This document shows, piece by piece, positions 10,666-23,826 of a stretch of DNA of 64,000 nucleotides. The DNA comes from Alviniconcha marisindica. Lineage: Eukaryota; Mollusca; Gastropoda; Provannidae. The notes under the pieces were generated by a model. It did not search any database, was not told the origin of the DNA, and saw only the letters and a program-made list of their open reading frames with translations. Position 1 is the stretch's first letter. The number at the start of each line of letters is the position of its first letter. The DNA lies in contig JABMCL010002100.1 in NCBI GenBank assembly GCA_018857735.1, positions 742,501 to 806,500 on the forward strand, read 5' to 3'. Position numbers and translations under genes: made by a program.

Positions 10666-11180
10666 GTGCATGTATATGTGCGTGTGTGTATGTTTGGGTG
10701 AAAGCGTGTGGGCAAGCGTGCGTTTAGTCTGTTTTGCTTTACTTGTTTTACAGAATGTTGCTATCAATGAATTTTTTTTAATGCTTATATAAGTGTTCCA
10801 GGGGATGTATTGGCATGGTATTTCATTCTTCTGTCCACAGTTCTTTTGGGCTGGTTAACACCCAGTTATTCTACTGGTGGTAGTCTACTCGTAGAATGTT
10901 TCAGTGGTCTTGTTTTAGTTTTTTAGTTTTTTGTTTGTTTGTTTGTTTGTTTGTTTGTATTCCTTAAAAACAACAAGAACTGGTTTACCACCCAGTCGTC
11001 AAAAGAGAGTTTAACACCCAGTCGTCAAAAGAGAGCTACTGACATGCGATTTCTTGGGTTTAATATCCACTGAGGACCTTTGAAACCAAGAAATTCCTTA
11101 TTTCGATGAACTTATTTACATCGTGTTCAGCGTGTTCACATACTGAGAACACAGGGCAAGCAAGCAAGCGAGCGTACCCG

Positions 11181-11181
<1 letters not shown>

Positions 11182-11214
<33 letters not shown>
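11182..11214. repeat. (CA)n microsatellite
   Basis: A short pure CA repeat in the intergenic region. Confidence 0.85.
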
Positions 11215-11215
<1 letters not shown>

Positions 11216-11561
11216 TTGCGACAGAATAAATCGTTCTTTTTTTGAGAGAAAAAACATCAATCACTGAGCTATACCAGTACATGACATAAATACTTTGAGT
11301 TGCAGACGTAATCATTATCAATGCAACCCACGGCTGCTGCTGTCTTTCAGACACACTTCCAGTGTAGATGAGTCGCTTCAGTTCTGGAGGTTCTGGAGAA
11401 TGCGATGCCGTTGTTAGCACGTGCAGTCGTGTGATGAAGACGTCGCATCCTTTCCGCCATCACCACTGCCGCCACTCAACTCCTCACAACGTTCTTTGGA
11501 CAAGACTGTAAACCAAGGTCCCCGGTATATATATAAAATGCATGCAAAAATATCTCACATG

Positions 11562-11795
11562 GGTGAGCCGGTTTGGCCTAGCGGTAAGGCGTTAGGCTGG
11601 TAAGCAAAGGAACCTCTGTTCCAATCCGCTTCGGCTCTACTCTCTCTTCAAAAGTTGTAATCTGTGGACACTGTCTTGTGACTTTGTCCCTCACAATTAC
11701 TGAAACATTAAAATGGTTCTCATTCCGTCCCTAATAAGCCTTATGGTTTCTGTGGACGTTAAGCACCATGTTTACTTACTTATCTCACACGCACG
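11562..11795 (+). mobile_element. tRNA-derived SINE, copy 1
   Basis: The head GAGCCGGTTTGGCCTAGCGG resembles a tRNA with an A box. A degenerate B box (TGTTCCAATCCG) follows at the usual distance. The tail includes GACTTTGTCCCTCACAATTA and the conserved end CCTTATGGTTTCTGTGGACG then TTAAGCACC. Other copies lie at 17203-17515 (+) and 49019-49340 (-). Confidence 0.8.
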
Positions 11796-11944
11796 TTAAA
11801 AGTCCTGCAGTTTACGGCAGAGTTCCACGGCAGAGTTCAAACTATGCCAGTTTAAAGGGGAATTTTACTAAACTTAACAGAAGATGCAAAATGGCCTGAA
11901 AACACAGAAAATGTGCAAATATTTTCATCTGCAGGATTCATTTG

Positions 11945-12070
11945 GCTGCTCTATCAATAGTTTATGTACCCTGTAATCACACACATGCCTGGGGAAAGTT
12001 ACCGTAGGTGACTCAGGTCTCCGTTATGTTTATATGTCTTTCGTGCACTAATTAACTCCCTTGTGCCTTG
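11945..12070 (+). repeat. Repeat family R1, single copy
   Basis: AGTTTATGTACCCTGTAATC through CTAATTAACTCCCTTGTG matches the R1 unit described at 300-955. Confidence 0.65.
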
Positions 12071-12987
12071 AATCTGCCTCTGTCAATATTTACACTGAAG
12101 AAGTACTTTTTTTACTTCTTGTTTAAGCTTCTCAGGGCGCAGCCAAATCGGTTTTCTCTTTACCATGAAGAGCAGAAAACGGCTGGATCCTGACGTACTA
12201 ATACTTTTTAACAAGGGTTTGTTTGTTTTTTACCTCACATTCTGGCCTTGTTTATAGACTCTGATACAGACTGCTCAGCACAAAATGGAAGCACTCACGG
12301 TCATGTTTTCCCAACTTTAAAACATCGATTGTTACCAGTCAGGTCGAAAAATTGAGTGATGTGTGTATATGTTTAGGTTAATGGTGCTTCTTCGGTTCTG
12401 TTCTCCATATGATTTTTTTTTTTTTAAATGTGCACATAACGATGCAGCCACGCACACTGCACTGACTGACAAATCCTGCCGAGGAAACAAGGTTGTTTTG
12501 GGCTTTGATTTTTAATAACAAAAACCTCTTACCACTCTTAGAAGAGGCTGACGTCGACTGAATTGCGTAGCAAGTTAGTACAGGACTGAGCTGGATTGCT
12601 GTGATTCGAAGAAAGAAACAAACAAGCAATAATAATAGAGAGAGAAAATCTGAAACTAGACAAAAACACATTCACAAAATATTCCAATGTGCGATCTATC
12701 AACAAAAATGCTCATGAATGATTTTTCTGTCAACAAAATGACATTCATAGAACTAATTTTAAGATATTTAAAGGGAAGTAATTTGCCTTTTGCTTGTGCT
12801 CTCGTAGGATTTATATTATCAATGTTTTATTTTATGTCTGTTCACAGCGAGGTAATATTAGACAAAAACATATATTTATATTACTGAGACCACCAGTTTT
12901 GCTGCACAAATGCATGCATTGTAACCAGCGATGATTTTAATGCTATTGTTTTCCATCGTCAAACACATCAGACCACATCCTACTCAC
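12071..12987. other. Downstream flank of PXD-B
   Basis: The terminal exon of PXD-B should lie here or lower. A candidate near 12430-12478 reads FVSQCSV on the minus strand, like the C-terminal FVxC motif of the family, but the reading frame does not fit the preceding exon. I leave the 3' end unresolved. Confidence 0.3.
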
Positions 12988-13093
12988 CTCGAGTCCATAA
13001 CCCTGAAGACCGTCCTAGGGACCTCGGTCATTCCGGTGGTGAGGCAGATGATGTGGGACAGTTTCACATTTTCGATCTCTGTGCGATGATCGT
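12988..13093 (-). CDS. PXD-B exon 13, last recognised
   Basis: The 106-bp exon from TTTCAG to AG/GTGAGT reads [20 protein letters not shown] then [11 protein letters not shown], equal to the family's RIICDNTGIT..VP segment. About 20-40 residues should follow. Reading through the donor meets TGA at once. Confidence 0.85.
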
Positions 13094-16000
13094 CTGAAAC
13101 ATGAAAAAGAATAGCATTGTTGCGGTTGAATGATCAAACATCAGCTCTCTCTCTCTTCTGTTCCTACATTGTAAACTGTCATGGTAGCTGCAGAAATGGT
13201 CCAAGAAACAAAATCACGCAAGTCGCATAATACCAGTGTGTTTGCTTTTTCCTTTTTTCTCTCCTTTGTTGTTGTTGTCCTGGAATCGAGAGTTGTTTTA
13301 TCTTCTTTTTTTCCAGTTGAACTTGATGATATTAAGTTGTCCTGGTTGCACACGCTCGTATGGTTGCTTGTGCACACACGCTCTTTTGACCTTAAAACAG
13401 GTCAAGGTCACTGAAACTGATACAGCGGTTTAATCATTTTTGATCGGGCTTTACATTTTCAACCTAAATTTGAAAGATCCCGCTTAGCCTGGATGAAGGG
13501 TGATTATAGCAAGGAGTAGTACAAGGTGAAGTTTATGTACCTTGTACTAACTTACTCGCATGCTAGAAAAGAGTTACCATACACAACTCAAGTATTTGTT
13601 GTGTTTGTGTAACATCTTTTGAGTGCTAATTAACTCCCTTGTTTGCTCTTTCAAATCTAAGCAAGTCTTACAAAATCAGTCATACTCAAACATAAAACAA
13701 AACATACAAACACAAACATCAATCACAACATTTTTGAAGACTGTATCGCCCTTGTTTGAAAAGAAGAAAAATGGGAAGAAAGAAAGGGGAAAAAGAAGAA
13801 GAAGAAAAAAAGAGCATATAGCTTTATAAGGCCAGGAGATGGTGGTACCATCGACTACTCCGAGAGAGACTCACCGGAGGCAAATCCAGTGCTGGGATCC
13901 GTGTTCTCCCACCAGAAGCGGTCACAGTTACGGAGCTTGGCGAACTGTTGACCTAACAGACATGCGAAGGTCGGTCCAACCACTGAACCGGACTGCTGCT
14001 CAGAGAGACCTCCGCTGTACAGGTCGACGTCATTGATGTCACTGACAACAAACAGCCAGCAATGGATTGTGAGGCATTTTCTGTGTTTGACTACAGGAGG
14101 CCTGAGATGTCCAAACATCAGAATATGAGACGAAAAGCTAAATCATTTATCTGTTCCAAGCTCAGCCAAAAACATATAAGTGATTTAGCTTTTTATCTCA
14201 TTTTTCATTGTTTTTCACTGTTCAACTGTTGTTTAAGTGTCATTTTGTAGCTTGATCAAGGGGATTACCCCCCAAAATTGGCAGACTGTTTTTCCTAATA
14301 AATAGCGTTCTTTTGAACCTTTTATGTGTTTGGATCTTGTTTTAGAACACTAACAGTCATTATTGTTTCAGATTTTTGGATCAGCAACAGCTGTTGCTGG
14401 GAGTGTGAGCAACATACTCACTCATATGCCGTGCTGTATCTCCGACTGAAGTTCATGTCGTCGAAGCTGGACAATTTGCCCAGACCGCACAGATCTCTCC
14501 ACTCGTTGTAGGAGGGCAGCCCGTGGTCCCTCCCTCGCTGGATGTTCAAGGAGGCGACGTCAAAACCTTCCTGTGGACTTGTCTCGAACAGCTGGTCCGT
14601 CAAACCTGCCAGCCAGCCACCAGTGTTCTTTGTTTTAGTACTTCATTGTCCCCAGCTCAAAATTCGTACCGAAAGGCTACAACTACCCATTCTACCATTA
14701 TGAGCACTATTTTCGTGTGTCCAAACAATGGTATGGCTGCCAGTGTCTGTGATTTTTAATGTGCACCCAGATGTTGATGAATGCAACTGCACATGTGAGC
14801 TGTGCGAACACCGTAAGAGAGTCTGCACTGAAAGTTGACTCTGGGAGAAAGATCACTTGCCATACCTGGGAATCTCCCCACCTTTATACTAGATGTCAAG
14901 GATGTTATGCTCCATGGCTTGCATGGTGCAAAGTACAGTCATTTGTCCTTTGAGTATGAAGATGCCAGCACAAAAGCTTCACTTTGGATATAACTTTACA
15001 TTGGCCTTGAAAATTCAACCTTGGAGTATTTTTTGGAATGAACACAGAAATAATATGAGATTGTCAAACTGGCTTTGTGCAACTGGTTGTTCCTCGCCCC
15101 CCCCCCCCCCCCCCCCCTCTGCCCCACTTTGTTGTTGTTGTTTGTTTGTTGTTGTTGTGGGGGTGGTGGGGGGGGGGGGGGTGGTGAGAAGAAGAAATCT
15201 CCCAACTCTTCCCCTACCTTCAGAATACTACCTGTCCAGCTCTTCACTCACCTATGAAGTACAACCTGTCCAGCCCTTCACTCTCCTTCACAGTGCCACC
15301 TGTCCAGCCCTTCACTCTCCTTCACAGTGCCACCTGTCCAGCCCTTCACTCTCCTTCACAGTGCCACCTGTCCAGCCCTTCACTTTCCTTCACAGTACCA
15401 CCTGTCTAGCTTTTCACTCACCTCCATAGTCTAGCTCTTCGCCCACTTCCACAATACCACCTGTCTAGCATTTCACCCATCTTTACAATACACCCGGTGT
15501 AGCACATCACCAAAACCTTTACAGTGCCACCTGTCTACCTCTTCACCCGCATTGAGAGTACCACCTATTTACCTCTTCACCCACCTCCACAGTTCTACCT
15601 GTTTAGCTCTTCACCCACCTCCACAGTTCTACCTGTTTAGCTCTTCACCCACCTTCACGGTACCACCTGTCTAGCTCTTCACCCACCTTCATAGTACCAC
15701 CTGTCTAGCTCTTCACCCACCATCACAGTACCACCTGTCTAGCTCTTCACCCACCTTCCCAGTACCACCTGTCTAGCTCTTCACCCACCTTCACAGTACC
15801 ACCTGTCTAGCTCTTCACCCACCTTCACAGTACCACCTGTCTAGCTCTTCACCCAACTTCACAGTACTATCTGTCTAGCTCTTCGCCCACTTTTACATTA
15901 CCGCCTGTCTACCACTTCACCCACCTTCACAATACCGTCTTTTAGCTACCAAAACCTTCACAGCACCACCTCTTCACCAACCTTCAGAGTACCACCTGTC

Positions 16001-19000
16001 TACCGCTTTGCCCAGCTTCACAGTACTACCTGTTTAGCTCTTCCCCCACAGTCACAGTATCACTTCACCCACAGTCACAGTACCACCAGTCTAGCTCTTC
16101 ACCCACATTCACAGTACTGCCTGTTTAGCTCTTTACCCACAGGACCACCTGTCTAGCTCTTTACCCACCTTCAGAGTACCACCTGTCCGCCATTTCGGCA
16201 TGCTCGGTGAGCAGTCCTTCAACCAGGCTGTCGAAGTGGTTGAGGACGTAGTAGGGTCTGTTGTAGAGGTCCACGGAGCTGACGTTGACCCCGTTGATGA
16301 GCAGGGCGTCCGGCACCATGGAGTGACCGAAGCGGAAGGCGGCCGTAGCGAAGACGTTGTACAGGGTGGCGTCACACGTGTCGTCATAGCTCCAGTTGTC
16401 GTACAGGCCGTACGTGTTCATGGCCGTGTCCCCGATGATCATTGGAAGGTATTCTGAAACAGTCGTGATGATCGTCTTCTTCCGTGATCTCAAATGGCGG
16501 TCGTAATGACAGGGAAGGGAACAGGCAGATGATTAGTTCAGTTTTTAAAGGGGGCCCGAACCGAAGAAACAACACGGGCCCTATTGACAGAAATGAAATA
16601 AATGTTAAAACAAAATACACACAGCAGTTTTTCACCCGATTTGTTGTCCTGTTTATTAAATACCGACATTTGAAACTCGCAAAAACACGGCCGTGAGTAA
16701 AGCCATTCTGCGCCCAGCAGTCTGTTTCAATGTTGTCATTGACAAGGCCGGAATTTGTGGAAAAATATCAAGTATGTCTCGAGCCAACACTGTTCTGTTC
16801 TTCGCTGGCAAAGATCGAATCAACCTGGCTAAGTCCTATGGGGCTCGTATTCGAAGCAAAAAAGTGCTTCGTTTGAATACAAAGTGATAGAACAACCAAC
16901 CGAAGCACGCCGATGAAAATATATGCACATTTCCTACGTTTCGGGGCCAACCAGAGTCCGTTCCTGTTTAAAGGTGCTGTCGAACACATGTGTCATGTAA
17001 TAATATCACAGCGAGACTAGGTAGAAGAATGGCAAACGCGGCTTCAAAACAGTTCAGTCACAACTAAGACTAAACGATGGGGGAAAGGGACGAAAAGCAG
17101 AAAGCAATGCAAATAACAGTCACCATTGAAAAACGCATTTTTGCAACATCGACACTGGTCCAGCCATATGAAAATCAAGTCCAAAAGTACTCGGGGAAGC
17201 ATGTGAGGCGGTTTGGCCTAGCGGTAAGACGAGAATGGTAAGCAGAAGGACTCGGCTCCAGTCCGCCTCGGCTCTCCTCTCTCTTCAAAAGGTGTGCTCT
17301 GTGGTCACTGTCTCGTGACGTTGTCCCTCACAGCTAATCAAACATTCAAATGTATCTCATCGCTGCCCAACTTCATACAGGAGTGATTCTGGTGGTGACA
17401 GTGCAGCGTTAGGTATAGTCTCCCTCTTTCCCATCTCCTGAGACCTCGGTCCCCGCATGTACCGCTTTCGAGAGACAACTCGGCGTTAAACAAGTTTAAC
17501 CAAACCAAAGTCGGGGAAAGCATGTCAGTGCTCCATAGCTTTCGAGAGACAACTCGGCGTTAAACAAGTTTAACCAAACCAAAGTCGGGGAAAGCATGTC
17601 AGTGCTCCATACCGCATCACCGATGTTTCTCTCCCTTTCCATACTTGATAGAATCTGGGGTTTGAACAGGAAGTCATGGCACCGACACAATGAGTTTTAT
17701 ATACATATGACTGTATTGTCCTTAAGTGAAGAAGGTGTTTTTTGTGAATAGTTACCGTTGTAGGTGATTCTCTGAATCACAGCGGTGACGATTTTGCGGG
17801 CCTCTTGGAACAGTGTTTCGTCATCGTAGTCCGTGTGTGACGCAGCCAGCTCCTCGGCCACGTAGTTATGGTAACGCATGAAAATGGTGTGTAGAGCGCC
17901 CAGACCCGGGTACACGTTGACACGGGAGTCACCTGTGGGTACACACTGACACTGATGTTGTCATGGTAACGCATAGACACAGTGGGTAGGGCACCCAGAC
18001 CAAGGTATACATTGACGAAGGGGTCACCTGTGACGGTGCACAGACTGATGTTGTCATGGTAACGCATGAAAACGGCGTGTAGAGCGCCCAGACCCGAGGT
18101 AGACGTTGACACGGGAATCACTGTGGGAGCACACACCGATGTTCTGATGTGTGCAAACACTGATGTTGCCATGGGCCCAAACACTGATGTCATGTGTGCA
18201 AACACTGATGTCACGAGTCTAGACAAAGATGCCAAGGGTCCAAACATCGACATTATCTTACGTACAAACAACGATGTTGACATGTGCATAAACATTGACG
18301 TTATATTTAACAACGGGCACACGTTCGCACGCGAAATTAATGCTGTTGTTGTCATGGTAACACATGAAAATTGTGTGTCATCGGGCGCAGAGACCCGGAT
18401 ACACATTGACACGGGAGTCACCTGGGAGTACAAACACTGATGCTGGCATGGCAACACATGAAAGTTGGCAAGACAAAAAAGTAAAGTTTAATTCTATTTT
18501 CTGATCAACCAAAATGAACCCATTGAAGACAGTAAGGCTGGTCAAGCTCCATATGAGCTATGTTTCTTTTGTACCGAGTTCTTTTTGTGGTGGCAAAAAA
18601 GCAACAACAAAGCTAAAGAAGGAGCCGTCAAACTCAACCCGAAGGAAGTGTAGAATGCTTAAATTGTTCATACAAAGAGATGGTAACAGACCGGTAGTGA
18701 CGGAAGAAGTAAGAGTTTTGCAGCTGACGCTTTCGTGTTTCTTCCTTGCCGGCACTTCTTCAGACCAGCCGCCGCATTTTTACTGATTTCGCTTCTGTTT
18801 TAAATGTACCGCTAATGTTTAGATAATAAGCTTATTCATGCTTAGTTTTTGAAGGACTAGATCTTACTTCGTTTGTGTTTTGAATTTGCTAAAAGATCTA
18901 TTTTGTAGATAACTTTATTCACGCCACCTTTTTTTCTTTTCTTTTTTTCAAGGGCTAGAACTCACATGATTGACACATCAGATACTGTTTTTCGCAAAGG

Positions 19001-22000
19001 AAGCAAAAGTCAACAACAAACAAAGAGCTAGGACACCATTGCCAGAGAGACAGCAGAGACCGCTGGGCCCAAGCAGCTGGTTCCAGTCCAGGCTGGTGTA
19101 CGTACCGGCCTCCAGGCAGTAGTCGTCGGGGTCAGTGGAGATGCAGTAGTTGTCGGCTGACTTTGGCAGGTCGTCTCCGTTCAGCACCTTCAGTTTGCCT
19201 GAGGCCAAAAGTGTGGCAATCGTGGTAATGGTTTATTCCGGCAACATTCAGGCTGGTAATGGTTTACGGCATGGTCTTACCTTGGGCTTCTTTCCGGCAA
19301 CATTCAGGCTTAGCTTTGTTAATTTATCAACGACAACAAAAGTAACCGGGGACCGATTCTTTGGTTGATTTGTTTCTCTCTCTCTCTCTGGTTAAATTCC
19401 CTGACTTTCTATCTATCTATCTGTTTGTCTGCCTGTATGTATGTCTATATATTTTATCTCGTCTTGTTTGTCTCGATGTACAAAAAGATAAGAAAAAAGT
19501 ATTGTATGGACTATTACCTATTCCATTACCCTCGTAAATAACAAAATTCGTTCGTTCTTCCCTTTTGCTTTCCTCTCCCTCCCTCCTTTCTTTGTTTCTC
19601 TCTTTATTTATGACCTTCTTTCTGTTTGTCTTTCCTCTTGTGTCCCCCCCCCCCCCCACCCCTCCTTCTTCTTTTCTTTCCTCTTTTAATTCTTTCCTTT
19701 CTTTTTTCTCCCACTCTTCCTTTTTTCTTTCTGTGTCTCTATCCCTCTTTTCTGTTTCTCTTGTTTCTTTCTTTCTGGTTTCTTCTTTCATTTCTCTGCC
19801 ATCTCTTTATGTCTTCCTGTTACTCGACCAGATAAAATGTCGGAAGTCTTCGCCATCTAGTTACACAGGACTCACCACCAGAGAAGCTTCTCAGAGCGTT
19901 CATCTCATCGTCATCGGTACCATAGACGTTGCTGCCATCAATGTAGGCTGACAGTATGTTCTTCTGCTGACGCACGCCTGTACACACACACACATACACA
20001 CTACTGATCAGCTGAAAGTCGTCACATTCTCTTTCAACAGGCATATGTATGATAATTTGGTCTTTATGGTAATCAGACCTTTTTCCTGTAACAAATTGTG
20101 TCAAATAGAGTGTACAAACAACTATACACCCATTCACTGTTCAAGCTTTTCGATTTCTTTCGTATCTTTTATCAATGAACTAGGACTCAAACGTGAACAC
20201 TTTACGTCGGAGATTTTTTTTTTAACCATATACAATCAAGTGAGGACTATCTAACGAAGGAGGGGGGCGGTCTGGATGGAGGAGGGGTACTTATGAATAT
20301 GGAGGGGGGGGGGGGATGAGGGTACTTACCTTTACTATCGGGGACCGGATAGGACCGGACAAACTCCATGCATCTGGTGGATACGCTGGTGAAAGTATCG
20401 GTCACCTTCTGAGATGATGATCGGGAAACAAGGGCCCCTGAGAAGAAGAAAAACACAACTGTTGGCGATGCAATGGTCTTGACGACAAGGAACCAACGCC
20501 CGTGAAGAAATAACGGATCAGTTGGTGTAATAACGACCACTCGCTGAGATGTCGAGAGGCAAACAAGGACCTCTGAAGAAATAAAACAACAGTTGGTAAG
20601 GTAACGCTCACTTCTTCAGATGATGAAGTAAGTAAGTAAATTGGTGTTTTACGCCCAGTCAACCAGTGCGGTTATATCAGGGCGATTCAGGTGATGACAA
20701 GGAAGCAGAAATCCATGAAGATTTAACATATGAACATGCAGTTGACGAAGCAGCTACCTATGGACCACCCTCTGAGTTGATGACAGAAAAACGGAGATCT
20801 CTGATCAACAATGCAACTATTTAGTGAACTAAGGACAGCCCCTGGAGATCGTGAGAATGAAGAAAACAGGAACTGCTACAGATCAAGGCAGGCATGTGAA
20901 GTTGTTAAACTGAGTAAGGAGCATTCTTACATCACCGAAACGTACATGTAATAGGTCAGTGTGTATTGTTATTGTCTTAGATGCCAAGGACCATTCTATT
21001 TTCATAAATGAGGGCAATGAAGATTTTCAAAAGAATTAAGAAAATTACTTTAGAACAAAAAGATCCTCTCGATTACGAACCCGGTTTCCACGTCAGAGTG
21101 TAGACTTGATCCGGTAACGAGGTCGTCATAGCAACAGTCATCCGTCAGAGCATCCTCGTCTGAAATGTGGTTGTCACAGCAGAAGTCATCAGATTTCCAT
21201 CGTTTGAAAAATGACTCAGAGACTGACATCTATTATCATTGACAACTCTTTGGAAGAGAAAGATGCCTCACTGGACTTTCACTCACGAAGTTAAACCATA
21301 CTCCTTAACCTTGCTGAACACTAAGAAGATACGGACATGGAATGAGTGAATATTCGTAGTGCCTTCAGATTCGTAACTAGTTCAGCGAAAAAGACTTAAC
21401 AACGGCAAAAGCGGGTCGGTCGTCTGATCCGTGCAAAAATGGCTTTGGCAGTGATGGTACTTACAGTGCCACAAAGCCTAGAGAAACAACAGCGATGTGC
21501 AGTCACGAAACGAATATTCTTTTCCCGTTTCAAAGGTATCATTTTATGATACGTACGTGTCAATTGAAGCCACTGTCCTTGAAGGCGCTTTCAGACACAA
21601 AATAAAGAAGAGCACACTTCATTTCCTAAAATACCATGATTGGCCGTGAAAAAGAAAAAGAAAAAAAGAAAAAGAAAAAAAAGGTTCCTTCCTTCTAAAA
21701 GATCGCATTCTACTGCAAAGAAGAAGAGCGGTCGGACTCATGTTCTGATACATAAAAGGTTCAAAAGAACGATATTTATTACGACAAATGACACAACCTG
21801 CGAATTTTCGGTGTAATCCCTTTTTCAAGCTACAACCCGACACTTAAACATAACCTGCGAATTAAACGGTTTAAAAAAAGAAAAGAAAAAAAAGTAGAAC
21901 TAGGACACTTATCTGCGTGTCCAGTGCTTGGAAGAATGTTGATAGACTAAACTAATAACATTAAGGAAAGTACAGTTGTTGCTCCTCCCCCCCGCCCCCT

Positions 22001-22466
22001 CCTCCCTATCGAACAACTCACCCACGGGAGTACCGACGACGTCGTGAGCCAGGAACTGACCCCACTCCATGAGCATGACGGAGCCTCGAGGGTGGGGCCG
22101 GCTGATGTCAAAGTCGTGAACTTCGACGGAGATGTCACGTGGCGAAGGGAGGTAATTTCCGTCCGTCTGCTTCAGTCTGGGAAGGTCAGAGCCTGGGGGA
22201 GTGGTATTTTGTATTTTATTCGATCAGGCACAACAACACACAGAGTATTAATTAATTAAAAAGTGTTAATTACAAGTATGTACATGTAGAATAGTAGCCG
22301 GTGGATGTGTCGTTAGGCGGCCAAGCCGCTGTCAGTCTGTGTCAATGTTTACTACGTTTAATTGTGCAGTAGATCTAGCCATTAGATCTAGACAGTGTCT
22401 TCTTTATGATTACAGACTCGACTAAAATCCTAAACAAAAAACAAAAAGCACAGAGATCTAAATGAC

Positions 22467-22526
<60 letters not shown>

Positions 22527-22604
22527 GCGTGCGTGCGTGCGTGCGTGCGTGCGAGCGTGCGTGCGGCGTGCGTGCGTGTGTGTGCGGCGCGCCTGTGTGT
22601 ATGG

Positions 22605-22650
<46 letters not shown>

Positions 22651-23792
22651 GTGCGTTTATGTGTGTGTGGTGTGTGTGTGTGTGTGTACACGTTATTGTA
22701 ACTACCGTCATCATAGACAGGGTCCAGAAGTCTCTGGTAGATACGACGGGTTGTCGAGCTGTATCACTGTACCTACCCTCGTCATACATAGGGTTCAGCG
22801 GTCTAGTCCAGATATATCATTGTACCTACCGCCTTCATAGACAGGGTCCAGCAGTCTCTGGAAAGGCTGATCGACAGAGCCCCAGGACGGGTTGTCCAGG
22901 TTGTTGCACGTGCCGTCAGTGGACCGATAGTTGTAGCTGCTGTCGCAGGTGACCGTAGCACGCTTAACTCTAGGAAAGTAAAAGACGTGAAGCAAAAGCT
23001 GAACTTTATACAATAAAAATATAAATTACAAAACTGAGTAAGAGTGTTGTCTAGCGTAAATAAAATCTTTAATCCTATGCCAATCTCAGTTGTGAAAGTA
23101 AGAGTGTGTGCGTGTGTGTGTGTGTGTGGTGTTTATCACAAGTATCATGTCAAAGAGGCTGTACTGACAGAGTAGATACTTCCACAATGCGCCGTTCCGA
23201 TGGACTTTTCCTGTGGTGAGGACATCAGTATAACTGAGATCGAAAGTGAGGCTAAGGGGAACATGGTAGAGAGAGAGAGGGGGGAGGGGGAGATGATAGA
23301 AAGACAGAGACGAAGAGAGAGACTATACTAGTCGTCCCAGAGGCAAAGTGAAGAGGGGGGGGGGGGGAGATGGAGACAGACAGACCGACAGAGACAGACC
23401 GAGAGATGCAGAGAAAGAGAGAGACCGGGGAGGAGGGGGGGGGGGTAAATTACAGATTACAATTAGATTCTTTGTTTATGAGGGTAACAGCTAATCAGGT
23501 ATGTATTTTTACGTCCAGCCCTCGCCCAAAATGTAGTCTAAATTAGACTATTCTAGATCTAATTATAAATGTGCACATTTTCTATGCTACGACACACGAT
23601 TACACACGGAATAAATACATAAAGTTTAGACATCAAAGACGATATGAGATGGGCTCCTCGTGGGTTGGATATAGCGGATTTTTAAATCGTCAGCAACAAT
23701 TTGGATATAGAGGGCTTTTAAGTAATCAGTAACGAACATTATTGATGAGGTGAAGAATAGGAAACACAGTCCAATAGAGCGCAGCAGACGAG

Positions 23793-23826
<34 letters not shown>

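Larger units (their letters stand above)
16454..17755. other. PXD-B intron 9
   Basis: Apart from the SINE and the 74-bp duplication listed separately, no coding or RNA feature is seen. Confidence 0.5.

Noticed and set aside
11136..11420. Peroxidase last exon reading SHSPEPPELKRLIY
   Set aside because: No similarity to the expected C-terminal motif and no phase support.
11562..11640. tRNA gene
   Set aside because: The head has A- and degenerate B-box sequence but lacks a full cloverleaf, and it recurs with a shared SINE tail.
12430..12480. Terminal exon of PXD-B (FVSQCSV)
   Set aside because: It resembles the family C-terminus, but the frame set by the acceptor does not give this reading.
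15225..16168. CRISPR-like regular repeats
   Set aside because: Units are contiguous with no unique spacers, in an animal genome, and they derive from a splice donor.
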